A DNA stretch of 64,000 nucleotides from Platerodrilus igneus (GCA_036346225.1 JARFIW010001739.1:12503001-12567000); one strand, 5' to 3'; shown: positions 32,541 through 45,558, counted from the first letter of the stretch. Numbers and translations: made by a program. Notes: generated by a model not told the origin, from the sequence alone.

Positions 32541-34426
32541 AGGTCAGTTTGACTCAGCTCTAAATTCTTTTCTATTCTGAGCTAGTCTAAAAAGATCTAC
32601 ATACCCTTCACAACCAAAATCTCTAATAATTTGACTAATATAGCTTTGTCTAGGTATTCCTACTCTATTTTTATTTGGTAGTCTATAATCTAAGACCTTT
32701 CTAAATAGTCCCTCATGTCTTAACTGGTGCCCTGCCATTCTATCTCTCCTGAGCTTTAATTGTTTCCACATACAGGATTTCTCACTTATCCTTCTATATA
32801 CTTCCTCATTTGTTACTCTATCTGTCCAACTAATCTTTAACATTCTCCTATAACACCAAGTTTCAAAAGCTTCTATCTTTTCTTACCTACCTTTTTAATT
32901 GTACAAGTCTCACTACCGTATAATAGAACGCTCGATACGTACGACTTTAAGAAACTTTTTTATTATCTAAACTAATACTATTAGCTATTAGTAAGTCTTT
33001 CTTTTTAAAAAACATTTTTCTAGCTTGAACTATTCTAACTACTATATCCCTTCTGCTACGTCTGACCTTTGTAATTATACTACCTAAATAGCAAAATTCA
33101 TCTACCTCCTCTAACTCGGCATTACCTATTTTTAATTTTCGTTTAGAACTTCGCTGTAACTCACTTATTATCATTCTCATACTAGAGTTATTCTGTATTA
33201 TCTCATCTAAAATATCTAGAACTCTCCTAACTCTTTTCTAGACCCTGCTAAAATGGCTATATCATCTGCAAAACGTAACATGTCTATTTTCTGTTCGTGT
33301 ACACTAATGCCTATCTGCTTTATCTCTCTAGCTAAGTTTAAACCTTCCTCAGTATAAACATTAAAAATCAAGATAGATAGTTTACAGCCCTGTCTAACTC
33401 CATTTCTAATCTTAGCTACCTTTTCTATTTCATCAAATCTATTTACTACACTTTGGTTTTTATATAGAGTGTAAATAAATTTTCTATCCCTATGACAGAT
33501 TCCTATTTTTCGCAAAACCCTGAACATAACAATCCAATTAACCCTATCAAATGCTTTTTCTAAATTTACAAAGGCGAAATGAGTCTTTTAAGTTTTTTGT
33601 AACCTTTTTTCAATAATTATCCTACTAATTAGTATCGGTCCTTTAGTCCCTCTGTCTTTACGAAAATTATATTGGTCTTCGCCCAAATAATTCTCAGTTA
33701 AAGCTTGTACACTATTTTTAATTATTTAGTATTTTGGAAACGTGGGTAGTTAAACTAACCGTTCTATTATTCTCACACCTATCAGCTGCTAACTTTTTTG
33801 GGATCGGTATAATATATTTTCCAAAATTTATTGGGATGTCACCTGTGTCATATATTACTTTTTTACTAGTTCATACAATCTGTCTAAAGTTTTCTGACTT
33901 GCATGATTTATTAATTCTGCGGGTATAGTGTCTATCCTCGGCGCTTTATTTGGTTTAAGATCCCTAACAGCTCTATCAAATTCCTCTTTTAATATTGAGA
34001 ACACTATTTATACATCCTCTTTTTGATCGTTTTCTAACTCATCCATATCGCCTCCCTTATATAAATCTTCGAAATATCTTTTTCATCTATCTGCTACCTC
34101 AACTTTATTTAAGAGAAGCTCATTATTCTCATCTTTAATACCATTATATTTTTTCTTATCTTCCCAGAAAAACCTTTTAACTGCCCTGTAAGCCCTGTCT
34201 GTCTTACCTACTATCAAATCATCTTGTATTCCTTTACGATTCTCCCTCATCCATTTATTTCTAGCTTTTCTACACTCATGTACTATCTATTTCTAACTCT
34301 ATTATATTTTTGCTTATTTTCACTATCCAATTCTCTTAAAGGTTTAAGCTTTTTTCTATTCTCTATTAAATCTAATATCTCCTTTGTTACCCAGGGTTTT
34401 TCTCACCTATAGTCTGTGTTGCTGTA
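32541..34426 (-). pseudogene. RTE linker and reverse transcriptase (copy D)
   Basis: Minus-strand blocks in order: linker with ENRKKLKPLRELD-like text (about 34370-34330), LKPNKAPRIDTIPAELI (about 33960), NYLGEDQYNF-type block (about 33690), then ILRKIGICHRDRKFIYTLYKNQ, IRNGVRQGCKLS (about 33380), the catalytic FADD at 33261-33272, EVDEFCYLGSIITK, and the C-terminus ISWTDRVTNEEV, RRDRMAGHQLRHEGL, LFRLAQNRKEFRAESN ending near 32544. Frameshifts and stops break it into pieces; the FADD box is intact. Confidence 0.85.
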
Positions 34427-36362
34427 TCATGTTTTTACCGTTTACCTTATGCAGGTAATTGGTGTTACCGGTGCTATGCTCTAGACATTACTCTAAGAGG
34501 TAGAAAGCATGGTTCAGGGGGGGAGTAGATATTAAAAATTTAATCTAAATATTGAGCGTCACTACATTCGGAAGAAAAGAGGAATGTAGAACCCATAAAT
34601 TGGCTACAACGATGAAATATCTGACATAAATTACAAGATTAATAATATAACACATGAGGCAGCAGTTTGCTCCTCCAATATATTTCAAAATGACATAAAT
34701 CGAAAGTATCTTTATATACTTAAAGAAAATTTTTATACCTTTTTTTATTTGAAATAAAAATGTTCTAAGTTTCTTAGAAAAGTATAATGTAACATAATAT
34801 TCTTTGACAATTCATATGTTATTACAAAAAATTAAACGTATTTATGATTCAGAGATTAAAAGAAGAGTCTTTAAAAAAATTACTTAGCATTATCTATTTA
34901 TGCTTTTATAAATTGAATGTGTAATTTCTTTGATTTTAAATTCCACATTAATAATGGTTTTTAATGTTTAGTTCTAATAAATATGTAACAAAATTTATGA
35001 CATGTAGAAATCGGATCCGTTAACTACTTACAATTTGACTCAATAGATATTAAAATTCATGAATAAAGTAAGTAAATGAACAACGTTTCCTACTCAGATG
35101 AAAGCAGAGGTAAAATTATACCTAAACAGAAGATTTTAAATCAGTAACGTGATTTATGCAATTTACATATCTAATTAAATTGAAGTATAAATTTTCATAA
35201 ACGAAAACAATACATAATGATGAACTCGTAAGAGTGTTAGAATGTCGCTCTTTAATCAAAACAATAAATAAACAATTTAAAGCTTCATTTGATAGCTGTT
35301 ATATCCAATTATATTTAAATTAGCAAGAACTATGTTTAGATGTAATTGCATTGATTAATATTCTCTAATTATTTAATCAATATGAAATATTCCCTGCTTC
35401 TAAATTTTTAGTTTACTTTTTATTTATGAGATATTTTTAATCACTTTAGAGATTATTACACCACTGTTATAAAATGAACAAAAGGTACTTGACAAAAGAC
35501 ATCTGTCGACTAAACGTATAACTAGTACGCACCTCGTGTATCCAGTTTGACATCTGTAATACCAACCAGTTGTAATTGTTGACGTCGTGCTGTTTACGTA
35601 GTAGATTATCGTTGTTTGTACTTTAATCAAACCTCTTCGCTGATAATTAAAACATTTATTTTATTTAACTAAATGGAAATCTTGCGATCTCGTACCGAAT
35701 ATTTGTAGTATTTTAAACTTCTATACATCCTAGATAGATGTAAAATAAATACAACACGGCGGTTCTTTTAAATAAAAAACCGAAACGAAGCTAATGATCT
35801 TAAGGGTAGATGTTAAACAAATTATCGTTTTAATTTATGAACCAAAGTACCGAACAATTTCTCTACATTGCCACTACAAATAAAACTACTCACGTCGACC
35901 ATTCTCGACGCTATATTCCGTCCCGACTATTGCAATCCTTAGGTCCGAGGACGCCAAGCGAGCCATGTTGATCTGATAAACAGCGACCTAAGACTGCTTT
36001 TTCGAGTTCGAACCAGTTCATATTTACTCGATACCTGCATCTTCGTATATTTACGGCAGATGGTCGTGTATATTACCACGTACTTCATTACGATGTTATT
36101 CTAGAATGTAATTATTTAATCTATATTATAAATGTAATAACATATTTTTATTAAATCGTTTAAGAATGTAAGTTAAATGTTGAAAACAACAGCTGGTACA
36201 ATTGTTGTGATATAATTATATTGTCTCAACGTGTTAACGATAGCTAATCAAATATACTAATTGTATAGTGGGCACTACAAGGTGTATTGCAAATATTGGA
36301 TTTTACTTATTAAAATTCTTATTGAGATTATATTGACAACGTAACATTTGAAAATGTTACAA
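34427..36362. other. AT-rich block interrupting RTE copy D
   Basis: 1,936 bp with no coding motif separates the endonuclease end from the linker of copy D. The RTE sequence stops at ...GTTGCTGTA and resumes at TGTACAGCCC, so a 4-bp TGTA may be duplicated. No TIR or LTR pair is visible, so insertion is inferred from the interrupted element. Confidence 0.5.
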
Positions 36363-37235
36363 TGTACAGCCCTTTCTATTTCTCTCCATCTATTTTCCAC
36401 GTTCCCTCCTTCAGCTATCTCTTTGATCTTATTACCTAATACTTGTTTATATTCTTCGTTTACATTATTATCATTAAGCTTACCTAGATCCCATCCCTCT
36501 CTTTAAGTCCTTTTCATTTTTTTAAATTTTGAATTACACTTCATTTTAACTAAGTTATAATCGTTATCTATGTCAGCCTCTGGATAACTACGACAGTTTT
36601 TAACTTTGTTTCTAAATCTTTGTTTAACTACAACATAATCTATTTGGTATCTAGCCCTATCACCTGGCACTTTCCAGGTATTTACAGGGCGTTTACAGTT
36701 ACTAATCTATGTTCCTGGCAAAACTCAACTAATTTTTCTCCTCTATCATTTTGTCTACCATACCCAAATTTTCCTACCATTTTTCCCTCACTACCTTCTA
36801 CTACTGACGCATTAAAGTCACTCATAACTATTAAATTCTCATCTCCCTTTACTTTTATCACTATACTATTTATATCGTCGTTTATCTTTTCTACTTCCTC
36901 ATCCTCGTACTGAGTTGTTGGCATGTAAACCTGTAATAGAGCAGTGTCTGTGGGTTTCGTACTTAATCTAACCATAATTATCTCTAAATTGTTAGTACTC
37001 TTTAACTATACGTCCTAATCTTTTACCTAACACTATTCCTACCTCTGCCTGTCCATTAGTTGAAGAAATTGTAAATATTGTAAAATTATCTTTTCAAAAG
37101 TCATTACTATCTGGCTATCTCACCTCACTAACACCTAAAATGTCCAGCTTTCTTTTTCTCATTTCCACTAGTGAATTCGTTAACTTATCTACTCTAAGTA
37201 ATGACCTTACATTCCAAGTCCATATCACTAAATCG
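36363..37235 (-). pseudogene. RTE endonuclease (copy D)
   Basis: Minus-strand motifs: TWNVRSLLRVDKL (about 37215), LDILGVSEVR, VGIVLGKRLGRI, LLQVYMPTTQYEDEEVE (about 36940), IVMSDFNASVVEG where a GDFNA is expected (about 36820), YGRQNDRGEKLVEFCQEH, YQIDYVVVKQRFRNK (about 36650) and DIDNDYNLVKM (the DH pair is DY). It ends WREIERAV near 36366. Loss of the Gly-Asp and His positions and a few frameshifts indicate inactivity. Confidence 0.82.
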
Positions 37236-37630
37236 AATCATTGTTTAAAATTTTTACAATGACGAACCTCAACTACCCCCTTCCGGAGATTCGAATGAGG
37301 GGAGTATTTTACCTTCGAGCAAGAATTTTACTTGTGAGCTCTCCATCATACATAGTTCGTGTTTTAGACTATGCATACCTGAGAGATATTGTGATAGGTA
37401 CACATATCTTTTCACAGTGCAGTTTGTAAAGATTTTAGCAAAAAGCCGTATCTGTCACGGCCAACCCCCAACAACCTTGTAAATTATTGAGGATCGCCCG
37501 CGACCAACCAAGTCTCCTCCAGTATCTTTTAGCCAGCAAGGCTGCTGCCCCTTGTTGCGCCTTTTAATTGCCTCTTACGATAAGCAGGCTTACTATAGTA
37601 GTATTCTTTGTCTCCTACTATAGGGCACCT
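37236..37630 (-). other. Probable 5' UTR of RTE copy D
   Basis: Non-coding sequence richer in G/C than its surroundings directly upstream of the endonuclease, beginning near CCTACTATAGGG-type sequence (plus-strand CTCCTACTATAGGGCA at about 37611). RTE elements have short 5' UTRs of this kind; the exact start is not proved. Confidence 0.45.
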
Positions 37631-39236
37631 TAACATCCATTAAAGACATTTGTTATACTCCATTACTAACAATAACAAAGCACTCTATATTACATAAATA
37701 CTTGGACAATAAGGCTTTCCTACAATTTATCTTCTAAGAACGTAAACCATAGCTATCAAAGTAGCGTTAGGAATACTTAACCCGTAGCTAAACCACCGGC
37801 ATTGTCGTGTTATGATAATTTAGGTTTAACTTCAGGATAAACCTAAATTAATTTATATACAATGTATTTTTTCAGAAATCGATCGAGGATGTTTACTTTG
37901 TCAGCTCAAAATCAAGTGTCAAAATGCATTAGTCCAGTATGCGTCTAAAAACGGCACGGGTAGTATTTTCCCATACAGTTTTTTATCCTCATTTTAAACA
38001 ATATAATTAACCCAAACAAACAATCTCACAAATTATGCACGAGCGAATTCTTTTATTAAAAATATTACCTCTACTACTTACACGTATAGTACAATAACTA
38101 TGATTTAGGTATTTATATTTACAGTAATGTTGCTATTTGTACAACCATGAAATAATGGCTAAAATTTTCCAGAAAAGCTGGAGGCACTACTGCTGTCTAT
38201 TGTTGGTAATTCTTCTACACACTTGTTGGGGTATGTTTCTTTAAATAGAAAAGATTTCATAAGCAATTAGATTTTAATGCAAAAATGTTAATGCATTCTT
38301 TCACAAACTAATCCACTAATAGTTCCTAGATTTTCAAAAATATTGAATGCGATTTTAGAAAAAATAGTATGTACACCTCGTGGTAAAAGCACATCCCCGG
38401 ACTTTCAATGCTTTTTGGCACCGGCTAGCGCCTCGACCAACAATTAGCATTGTCATCCAGGAATAAACTGCGTTTACTTCTAGATACACAATATACTATT
38501 TTGTATTTATCCCAAAGTTAACGATAAATCTGGGTGTACCTCGTTGGTACAACCCGCCTTAAAACTTCAAGATGCAACGAAATATATGCACTATATTATA
38601 GTAGCGCCATATACAAATTAACAAATACAAATACCGTTTATTCTACAAAATATATGAATGATAACATTAATTTAATATTTGCACGTAAAATGCAAACCTA
38701 GTAACGATTTCTAGCATAGTATTCTAAATAAATACGTTTCAGTTTTACAATTTAATGAATACCAGCGAAAGGTTTATTGTACATCAAATATATCTCGTTC
38801 CTTGATGAAACTTTAATGAGAGAAGCCACCAAAAGCATCAAAGCTCATACTTAGTGTCGTACTGCAGCTTCTGATTATAAACAACGTTGCAAATAGCTTC
38901 GTTATTTTGTTCTTGTTAGTCATTTAAGGGTTTACTTTCATACCGCAAAAACGAGGAGTTGCTGAAGAATAATCTTGAGGATAATTTTAAAAAAATAATG
39001 AATAAGTACACCTCATTAAGCGTTGCATAACTACAGTACGTAGTGGTTGTCCTGCCCCAACGTAGGAAATTGTAAAGGAAAGAAAAACAATGTGTGTAAA
39101 TATTCTACTAACTTTATTGTAAACTTGTGTTTCCATATAATAAATATTAATTTTAGATGTTAATATGTTACTCTAATTTTCCATTTGGATGGACCTGCAT
39201 TTTGCTGAAGTTCTAGATTACTAGTACAGGTGAAAT
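37631..39236. other. Interval without a recognised feature
   Basis: AT-rich; no coding or TE motif supported. The phrase GTACACCTC occurs three times (about 38371, 38534 with variation, 39007) but with no consistent surrounding repeat. Confidence 0.55.
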
Positions 39237-39461
39237 GGCTTGGGTGTTCTAATAAGCTAAAGAGCCAAAGTAGTAGGGTCGTTAGTGAGGAACCAGACCA
39301 AGACAGGTCCCCGAAAGAGGGCAGCGGCTCTTTCGGTACTTAGAGTGGCAGAGACCATAGGGGCCGGTATGGCAGTCTAAGACATACTACCGCAATGTGG
39401 AAGGCAACAGGAAACCACTACATTACCTCCCAAGTACACAGCGTACTTAATTGAAATAAAC

Positions 39462-40240
39462 ATGAAGGCATTCTCTGGAGTAAAAGATTCTGGAGTTAAA
39501 ATAGTCTCCCGTTCGGATCTTCGGGAGGAGACTACTTCGGAGCATGCGATCGGAAAGTACAGAATAAAGGTCGCGAACATTTTGCGAGTTGGAGCGTGGA
39601 ACGTTAGAAACATGAAGCAAGTAGGTAAACTTGAGAACCTGAAAATTGAAATGAATAGGTTATCACTAGAAATAGTAGGGATCAGCGAAGTTCGGTGGCC
39701 AGAGGCGGAGGATTTATGGAGTGGAGACTTCAGGGTAATTCATACAGGAAAAGAGGAAAGACATTTGGGTGTGGGGATAATTATGCGGAAAAAGATAAGA
39801 TACAGTGTAGAAAATTACTTACAAAAGGACGAAAGAGTACCCATGGTTACATTAGAATCTAAACCGGTAAACACAGTAATAATACAAGTATATATGCCCA
39901 CTTCTAGCTACAGTGACGAAGAGGTAGAAGCGATCTACAAAGATATCGAAGACATATTAAGATACTCAAAAGACATGAAAATGTAATAATTACGGGAGAT
40001 TTTAATGCAGTGGTAAATGAGGGTAGGGAAGGAGCTATAGTAGGTTTAAGAAACGACAAGGGAAATAGGCTGGTAGAATTTTGCGACAAGTGCAATTTAT
40101 TTATCACAAACACTTTATTTCAACATCATGCTAGAAGACGATATACGTGGGAGATGCCAGGAGATATAGGAAGATATCAAATAGATTACATTCTTGATAG
40201 ACAACGGTTTAGGAATTAAGTAAAAGACTGCTGAATCTAC
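39462..40240 (+). pseudogene. RTE endonuclease, best copy (copy C)
   Basis: Open from an ATG at 39462 for 174 codons, then one frameshift near 39975, after which the domain continues to about 40219. Visible active-site blocks are AWNVRNMKQVGKL (about 39594), IVGISEVRWPEAED (about 39675), QVYMPTSSYSDEEVE, ITGDFNAVV (frame 2, about 39990), IGRYQIDYILDRQRF (about 40170) and DTDHNIVIM (about 40255). All the catalytic Asn, Glu, Asp and Asp-His positions expected for the AP-like endonuclease are present, unlike copies B and D. An ATG close to the junction with the 5' UTR makes 39462 a reasonable start. Confidence 0.85.
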
Positions 40241-40596
40241 CCAAAAGCAGATATAGACACTGACCACAACATCGTAATTATGAAGGCCGCACTAAAATTT
40301 AAAAATTTGAAAAAAGAAAAAGGAAAAAGGCACTTTGACTTTGAGAAACTAAAGGATAAAGACATTCAAGAAAGATTCGAATAAAAGTCAAATAAATTGC
40401 TGAAAGATATCGGGATAGTATCTGATACTAAGGAAGTAGAAACAGAATGGAATTACAGAGATATCCTGGGGTATACACAAAAAGAAAATAAAAAACCATA
40501 GATAACAAAGGATATCCTGAATTTAATAGAAGAAAGACGAATATATAAAAATATCTCAGACGAAACAGAAAAATAGAAATACAAAGCCATAAAGTT

Positions 40597-42720
40597 ATAA
40601 CAAAATTTTTTGTTACATTAAATATCTCTAAAGAAAAACATTTCTAGCCGTTGTTATTTTACGAATTTGTCATTTAGTGTGAAATCGTTAAATAGTTTAA
40701 TTTACTATAAGGAAGTACATCTCTTTCCTTTTTACATTATTTTCACCTATACGAAGTATTTAATAGTGACTCCTACGCTTTTGATATCTGCAAATACCCT
40801 GAACGTAACTTGAGTTGCATAAGCTACAGGCGTTCTTATGTCCACTTGTGCAATTTCTAGACACAACGCCTGCGCGTAAGGTGACGCGATAGCTAGGGTG
40901 TTGACAAGGAAGCGAACGCAGCTATCTTGCAAGCAACTACGAGGAGGTACGCTTCGTTTGAAGATGCAGAACTTTTGCTGCAAGTGGGAGCTTAGAATTG
41001 CTCTATCATCGAAGAGGGGCTAGAGGTTGCCGTGCGGAGGCGTTGCAAAAGAGCTCTTGTGATGCCGCCCAGACAACCAAGAGCAACAGTAACAACACGT
41101 GATGATAGAGGTCCGTTAGTGCACATTTAGGTAGACACCTTTAAGTATGTTTGTATGAAGAACAGAATTTTAAGGAAACACGTTTGAGTATGAGAGAATT
41201 GAAAATTGAAATCGTTTACATTTCAAGCAGAATTCCAAGTAATGTGATTGGAACTTGGTTATGTATTGTGGGATCACTCGTTTTGAACTGTCCGAGGGGC
41301 TGCATCTAGTAAATGCCAATTTCGTACCTTTTTAAACTTCAATGAGATGGAGTGTTATGTGTTTTGGTTGGTCTAGCGCATTTACCAGCATCACCGTCGA
41401 GTAATTAAAACAAAACCAGTCAGGTACTTATAAAACTATTTATTGAGAGAATTAATTTTACGTGTTAATTACGTTCAAAGCTTTGATTTAACGTTTTCCA
41501 AATTATAGGAAACTTTTGTTAAAGAATGTTATTGTTAAATTTTTTTGCAAGATATGTTTACGCTTAAATTCCACATAAAAATCAGTTTGAGAATTATATC
41601 CTAGAAACCTAATAGGTCAAATACCTTTTTGTTCAGGACTCAATTTTTTTATAAGAGGAATTTTTGAACTTTTAGATTAATTAAATTAAAGTGTTATTCA
41701 AAGCACGTAAGTAATGCACATGTTAATTGAGAAAAATAAGTATAAAGTTCACTTCTGATTGAAAGATGTTTAATTACAATATGCTATGTGATTAGTAGAA
41801 TATCAATGCTGCTTCTAACATATGTTGAACTGACTTTCTTTAATTTCATATAATGTTTGAGCCATATGAACTTTTTGTGTAATAAGTTCTTTAGAGAATT
41901 TTTGTAAGCCTGAACAGATCTGTTTTATGGATGTTTAAGAACCGACTGTATTAAATAATTTATAAATGTTAAGATCTCTCTATGTAGAGAAAGAAATTCA
42001 GAGATTTTTGAAACTTATTTTATATTGATTATCAAATTTTTTTATAAATAATTTTTGCAACAAAAGAGAATTACATTTAAATTATACTTTGATTCAAATC
42101 TTTCGTCTTTTTATTTCACTAATTAAAATTAATAATATCCAAATTAGATAAACAAAATTTTGAATGTGGAACTTGAAAAAAAGTTGATACAGTATTAGAT
42201 AATAGAAACAGAGTAAATAATTTTCAGTAGAGAATATTTTCATCGGTAAGGTGTTGTTGTTGAGATTTTGAATTCAAGACAGTCGATCTATAAAGACCGA
42301 AATATTTTGTTGTCGTAAGACACAAACAGTGTCTCATATTTTATTTTTTTGTGTGACATTTTCTTGCAGGTCTGACATCGCAGAAGCTGGAGCAGAGGTC
42401 CAAGAGGTTTCGAGAGGTATTGCTTATTTTAATTTGTATGCTTTTTGATAATCATTATACCCTATAGGTTTCTGCGTCTTCCTGTAGGATACTTAAGTTT
42501 TATTTATTGTCTATATAGATGCAGTGGCGCTCATTCCCCTTTTTTTGTTCCCGTTTGTAGTCGAGCCCACCCTATATCCACGCCCAAACTCATTGCTCAC
42601 CCTTGGGGTAATTCCCAGACTAAGCCGCGAATATAGTAAAGCTCGTGGGTCCACCGAGGTTTTGTTCACTAATTGACTCACTCCATAATTAAATTAAATA
42701 AAGAAAAAATTATAAGTCCA
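40597..42720. mobile_element. 2,124-bp insertion of unknown type in RTE copy C, with 9-bp TSD
   Basis: The linker of copy C stops at AAAGC and CATAAAGTT (40588-40596) and resumes at CATAAAGTT (42721-42729) followed by TCAAAATGGGAAATTATTCG, which matches copy A. The insert starts ATAACAAAATTTTTTG and ends ATTATAAGTCCA with no evident TIRs. It has a GC-richer patch (40750-41110) and near 42360-42420 a TTTTCTTGCAG acceptor-like site, a short exon-like segment and GAGAG/GTATTG. I could not assign it to a family; a 9-bp TSD fits Mutator-type insertion but also other integrases. Confidence 0.6.
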
Positions 42721-42729
42721 CATAAAGTT

Positions 42730-44518
42730 TCAAAATGGGAAATTATTCGCAAATGCAGGAAAGCTAAACAACAATGGATTGATGAAAACTGCAAAGAGGT
42801 ACAAACTAAGATAGAAGTAGGACAGACAGATGAAGCATACAAACTAATTAGAATCAATTTTAAGGAAATAAAACCGTATAGCAAAAATATAGGGGACGCG
42901 GGAGGAAACTTGTAGAAAAGGTGGATAGATGGCAAGAATATAGAGAATTTATATGCAGGAGAGGAACTAACAGTATTAGAACAGGAATCAGACATTAAAA
43001 ACGATGACTTGGAATATCGTATACTCAGAGATGAGTTTGAATGAGCATTAAAGGGTCTAAAAAATGGTAAGGCGCTGGGTACAGATAAGGTGCAAGCAGA
43101 AACTCCAAAAACCGCTGGACAAGCAGTAACAGAACGTCTCTTCCAACTTGTAAGCTATATGTACGAGACAGGCGAGGTACCCAAAGATTTTAAGCGTAAC
43201 ATCATAGTAACTATACCAAAAAAGGAAGGCGCGAATAGATGTGAAAATTTTCGAACAATAAGTTTTACAGCACACGTGTCAAAAATATTAACTAGAATTG
43301 CACAAAGACGAATGGAAAAACAAGCTTAAGAAATACTAGGAGAAGATTGATTTGGGTTTAGGCGAAACAGGGGAACACGGGGGGCTATTCTAGCTCTGAG
43401 TGTGATAATGGAGAAAACAATAGAAAAACGGGAAAGCGTGTACATAGGGTTTGTAGATCTGAAAAAAGCATTCGACAATGTAAAATGGAACAAAATGTTC
43501 GAAATACTCAAAAAAATTTGAATGAGTTATAGGGATAGACAAATAGTACATAGCTTATACAAAGAGCAAACAGCAGTAATAGAATTAGAGCAGGAACGTA
43601 GAGACGTAAGCATTAGGAAAGGGGTGAGACAGGGATGTGCCCTGTCCCCATTAACTTTTAACTTGTACATTGAAGAGACAACGAATACTGTCAAATGCAA
43701 GAAGATATTTGGAATTACTATCCCTCGACAAAAATTGATATGTTTAGATTTGCAGATGATATAGCGGTATTAGCATTTAGCAAGGAAGAGTTAGAAGCTG
43801 CTCTTAATGAAATGAAAACGGTTCAAACAGAGAGATACGGTATGAAAATTAACAAAAATAAAACTAAAGTACTAGTATGCCAAGGAGTGGACAATAAATC
43901 AAATACAAGTGTACAAATAGGTAAGAAAAACTAATAAGATGTTAACGATTTCTGCACCTTAGGAAGCCAAATAACGCAAGATCGAAAAAGCGCACAACAG
44001 TTAATACAAAGGTTAGCACAAGGTCGTGCTTCATTTAACAAGAAAAAGCAACCACTGTGTTCAAAGACATCAAACATAGAAACAAGGGACAGATTGCTGA
44101 AAAAATATGTGTAGAGCACAGCACTGTATGGCTGTGAAACCTGGACAGTAGGAGAAGCGGACAAGAAAAAGGTAGAAGACTTTGAAATGTGGTGCTACAG
44201 ACGTATGATGAAGATATCATGGACAGACAAAGTTAGGAACAAAGATGTACTAAAAATGGTAGGGGAAAAAAGAAATATGTAGAAAACGGTAAAAAATAGA
44301 AAAGATAGGATGTAGGCCACATACTTACGGCATGAGAGAATAGTGAGGAGTATATTAGTAGCAGAGATAGGAAAAAAGAGAAGTAGAAGTAGACCTAGGT
44401 TAGACTACTGCACACGGATAGTAAAAGATGTAGGCTGTAAGAATTTCAGGGAAATGTGCAAGCTAGATCAAGATAGAAATCAATGGAGGTACGCATCCAA
44501 CCAGTCTCATGATGGATA
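42730..44518 (+). pseudogene. RTE reverse transcriptase and C-terminus (copy C)
   Basis: Blocks: IIRKCRKAKQQWIDENCKEVQ (linker, about 42740), KNGKALGTDK (about 43061), SYMYETGEVPKDFKRN, CENFRTISFTAHVSKILTRI (about 43240-43300), FRRNRGTRGAILAL.. (about 43360), GFVDLKKAFDNVKW, RKGVRQGCALSPLTFNLYIEE (about 43615-43677) and the catalytic FADD at 43749-43760. The C-terminal CETWTVGEADKKKVEDFE (about 44140), WCYRRMMKISWTDKV and a final NQSHDG stop at about 44518 follow. Several single-base frameshifts and stops (for example TAA at 43327) break it. It is the cleanest RT of this family here and shows the family's normal block order. Confidence 0.87.
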
Positions 44519-45558
44519 AACTAATGACGAAAGAGTAACTGTACTTAAACATGATGATTATTATAAGCAAGTACAAGTATTGGTTGGGCAATAATGTTAA
44601 TTGTGTGAAAGGATTTACTGAAAAACTATTAATTTGGCAATATCTAAGTGTTGGGGTATTTTGGCAGCCACAGGATGCTTAACCCCCTTCACTAAATCTC
44701 GGTAAAATATGGCATAAAATTATAAAACAATAGAAGGGGAACCGAGCTGTATATTGACTGTGTGAAAATTTCAGGTAATTGTGTAGGCTAGCTCAGAATA
44801 TAAATAAGTGGAGGAACGTGTCCAACCAGTTTTGAAACCGAAAACCTAATGACGAAAAAATAAGTGCAGATAAATCTGATGATTATTATAAACTACAAGT
44901 GTTGGTTATGAAATTTCTGCACTAATGTTGACTGCGCGCAAAGATATATTGGAAAAAATATTAAAACGGTAAATGTTCAAGTGCTGGGGGAACTTGGCAG
45001 CTATAGGCTGCTTCACAACCACTGAATGTCGGAGAAATAGAGTATATAATTGTAAAACAATAGAAAGGGACTGAACTGCATCTAGCAAGATAGAACAGCG
45101 CCCATGATCAAAGACAACAAACATAGAAACAAGAAGAAAATTGTTGAAAGCATATGTATGGAACATAGCACAGTATGCCTATGAAATACAGGCAGTAGGA
45201 AAAGCAGACAGAAAAACGGTAGCAGCCTTTTGGAATGCTGTGCTTCAGATGTATGAGGATGATAGCATGGACAGACCAAGTTAATAACAAATAGGTTATA
45301 GAAATAGTAGAGGAATAAAGATATCTGTTTAAAAAGATAGGAGATATAGAAAGGCATAATACATTCTAAGCCATTTTTGGGGAATAGTATGGAATATATT
45401 ACAAGCAGAGATAGGAAAAAAGAGGTAGATGTAGACCTAGATCAGATAGTTATAGATGCAGACTGTGCAAATTTCAGGGAAATCTGTAGGTTAGTTCAGA
45501 ATAGTAAACAATGAGGGTACGCGTCTAACCACTTCCAGGACTGAAGACCTAATGGTGA
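44519..45558 (+). repeat. Three head-to-tail RTE 3' ends, copy C, without SINE
   Basis: Tail 1 to about 44690, tail 2 (about 44690-45008) with its own ATGACGAAAAAATAAGTGCAG and GATGATTATTATAAACTACAAG, and tail 3 (about 45010-45558) starting CTTCACAACCACTGAATGTCGG and including IETRRKLLKAYVWNIAQ-type ORF sequence. Identical order to copies A and B. Confidence 0.8.

Larger units (their letters stand above)
32094..37630 (-). mobile_element. RTE-clade LINE of a second family, copy D
   Basis: Read on the minus strand: a probable 5' UTR (about 37630-37236), endonuclease (37235-36363), a 1.9-kb foreign-looking block (36362-34427), the linker and RT (34426 to about 32540), a first A-rich 3' end (about 32520-32494), a linker of about 160 bp, and a second 3' end that finishes ATGATAATGAAGG near 32094. 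Motifs differ from copies A-C (for example VTNEEV and GLFRKVL), so this is a distinct family. Confidence 0.82.
39237..45558 (+). mobile_element. RTE-clade LINE, composite copy C (best preserved, SINE-free)
   Basis: It contains a 5' UTR (about 39237-39461, GGAAGGCAACAGGAAACCAC near 39401), endonuclease, linker, a 2.1-kb insertion, RT, ORF end near 44518 and three tandem 3' ends finishing GACCTAATGGTGATA near 45555. Same family as copies A and B. It keeps the unoccupied site of the SINE that A and B share (GCTGCTTCACAACCACTG, around 45008-45025). Confidence 0.88.
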
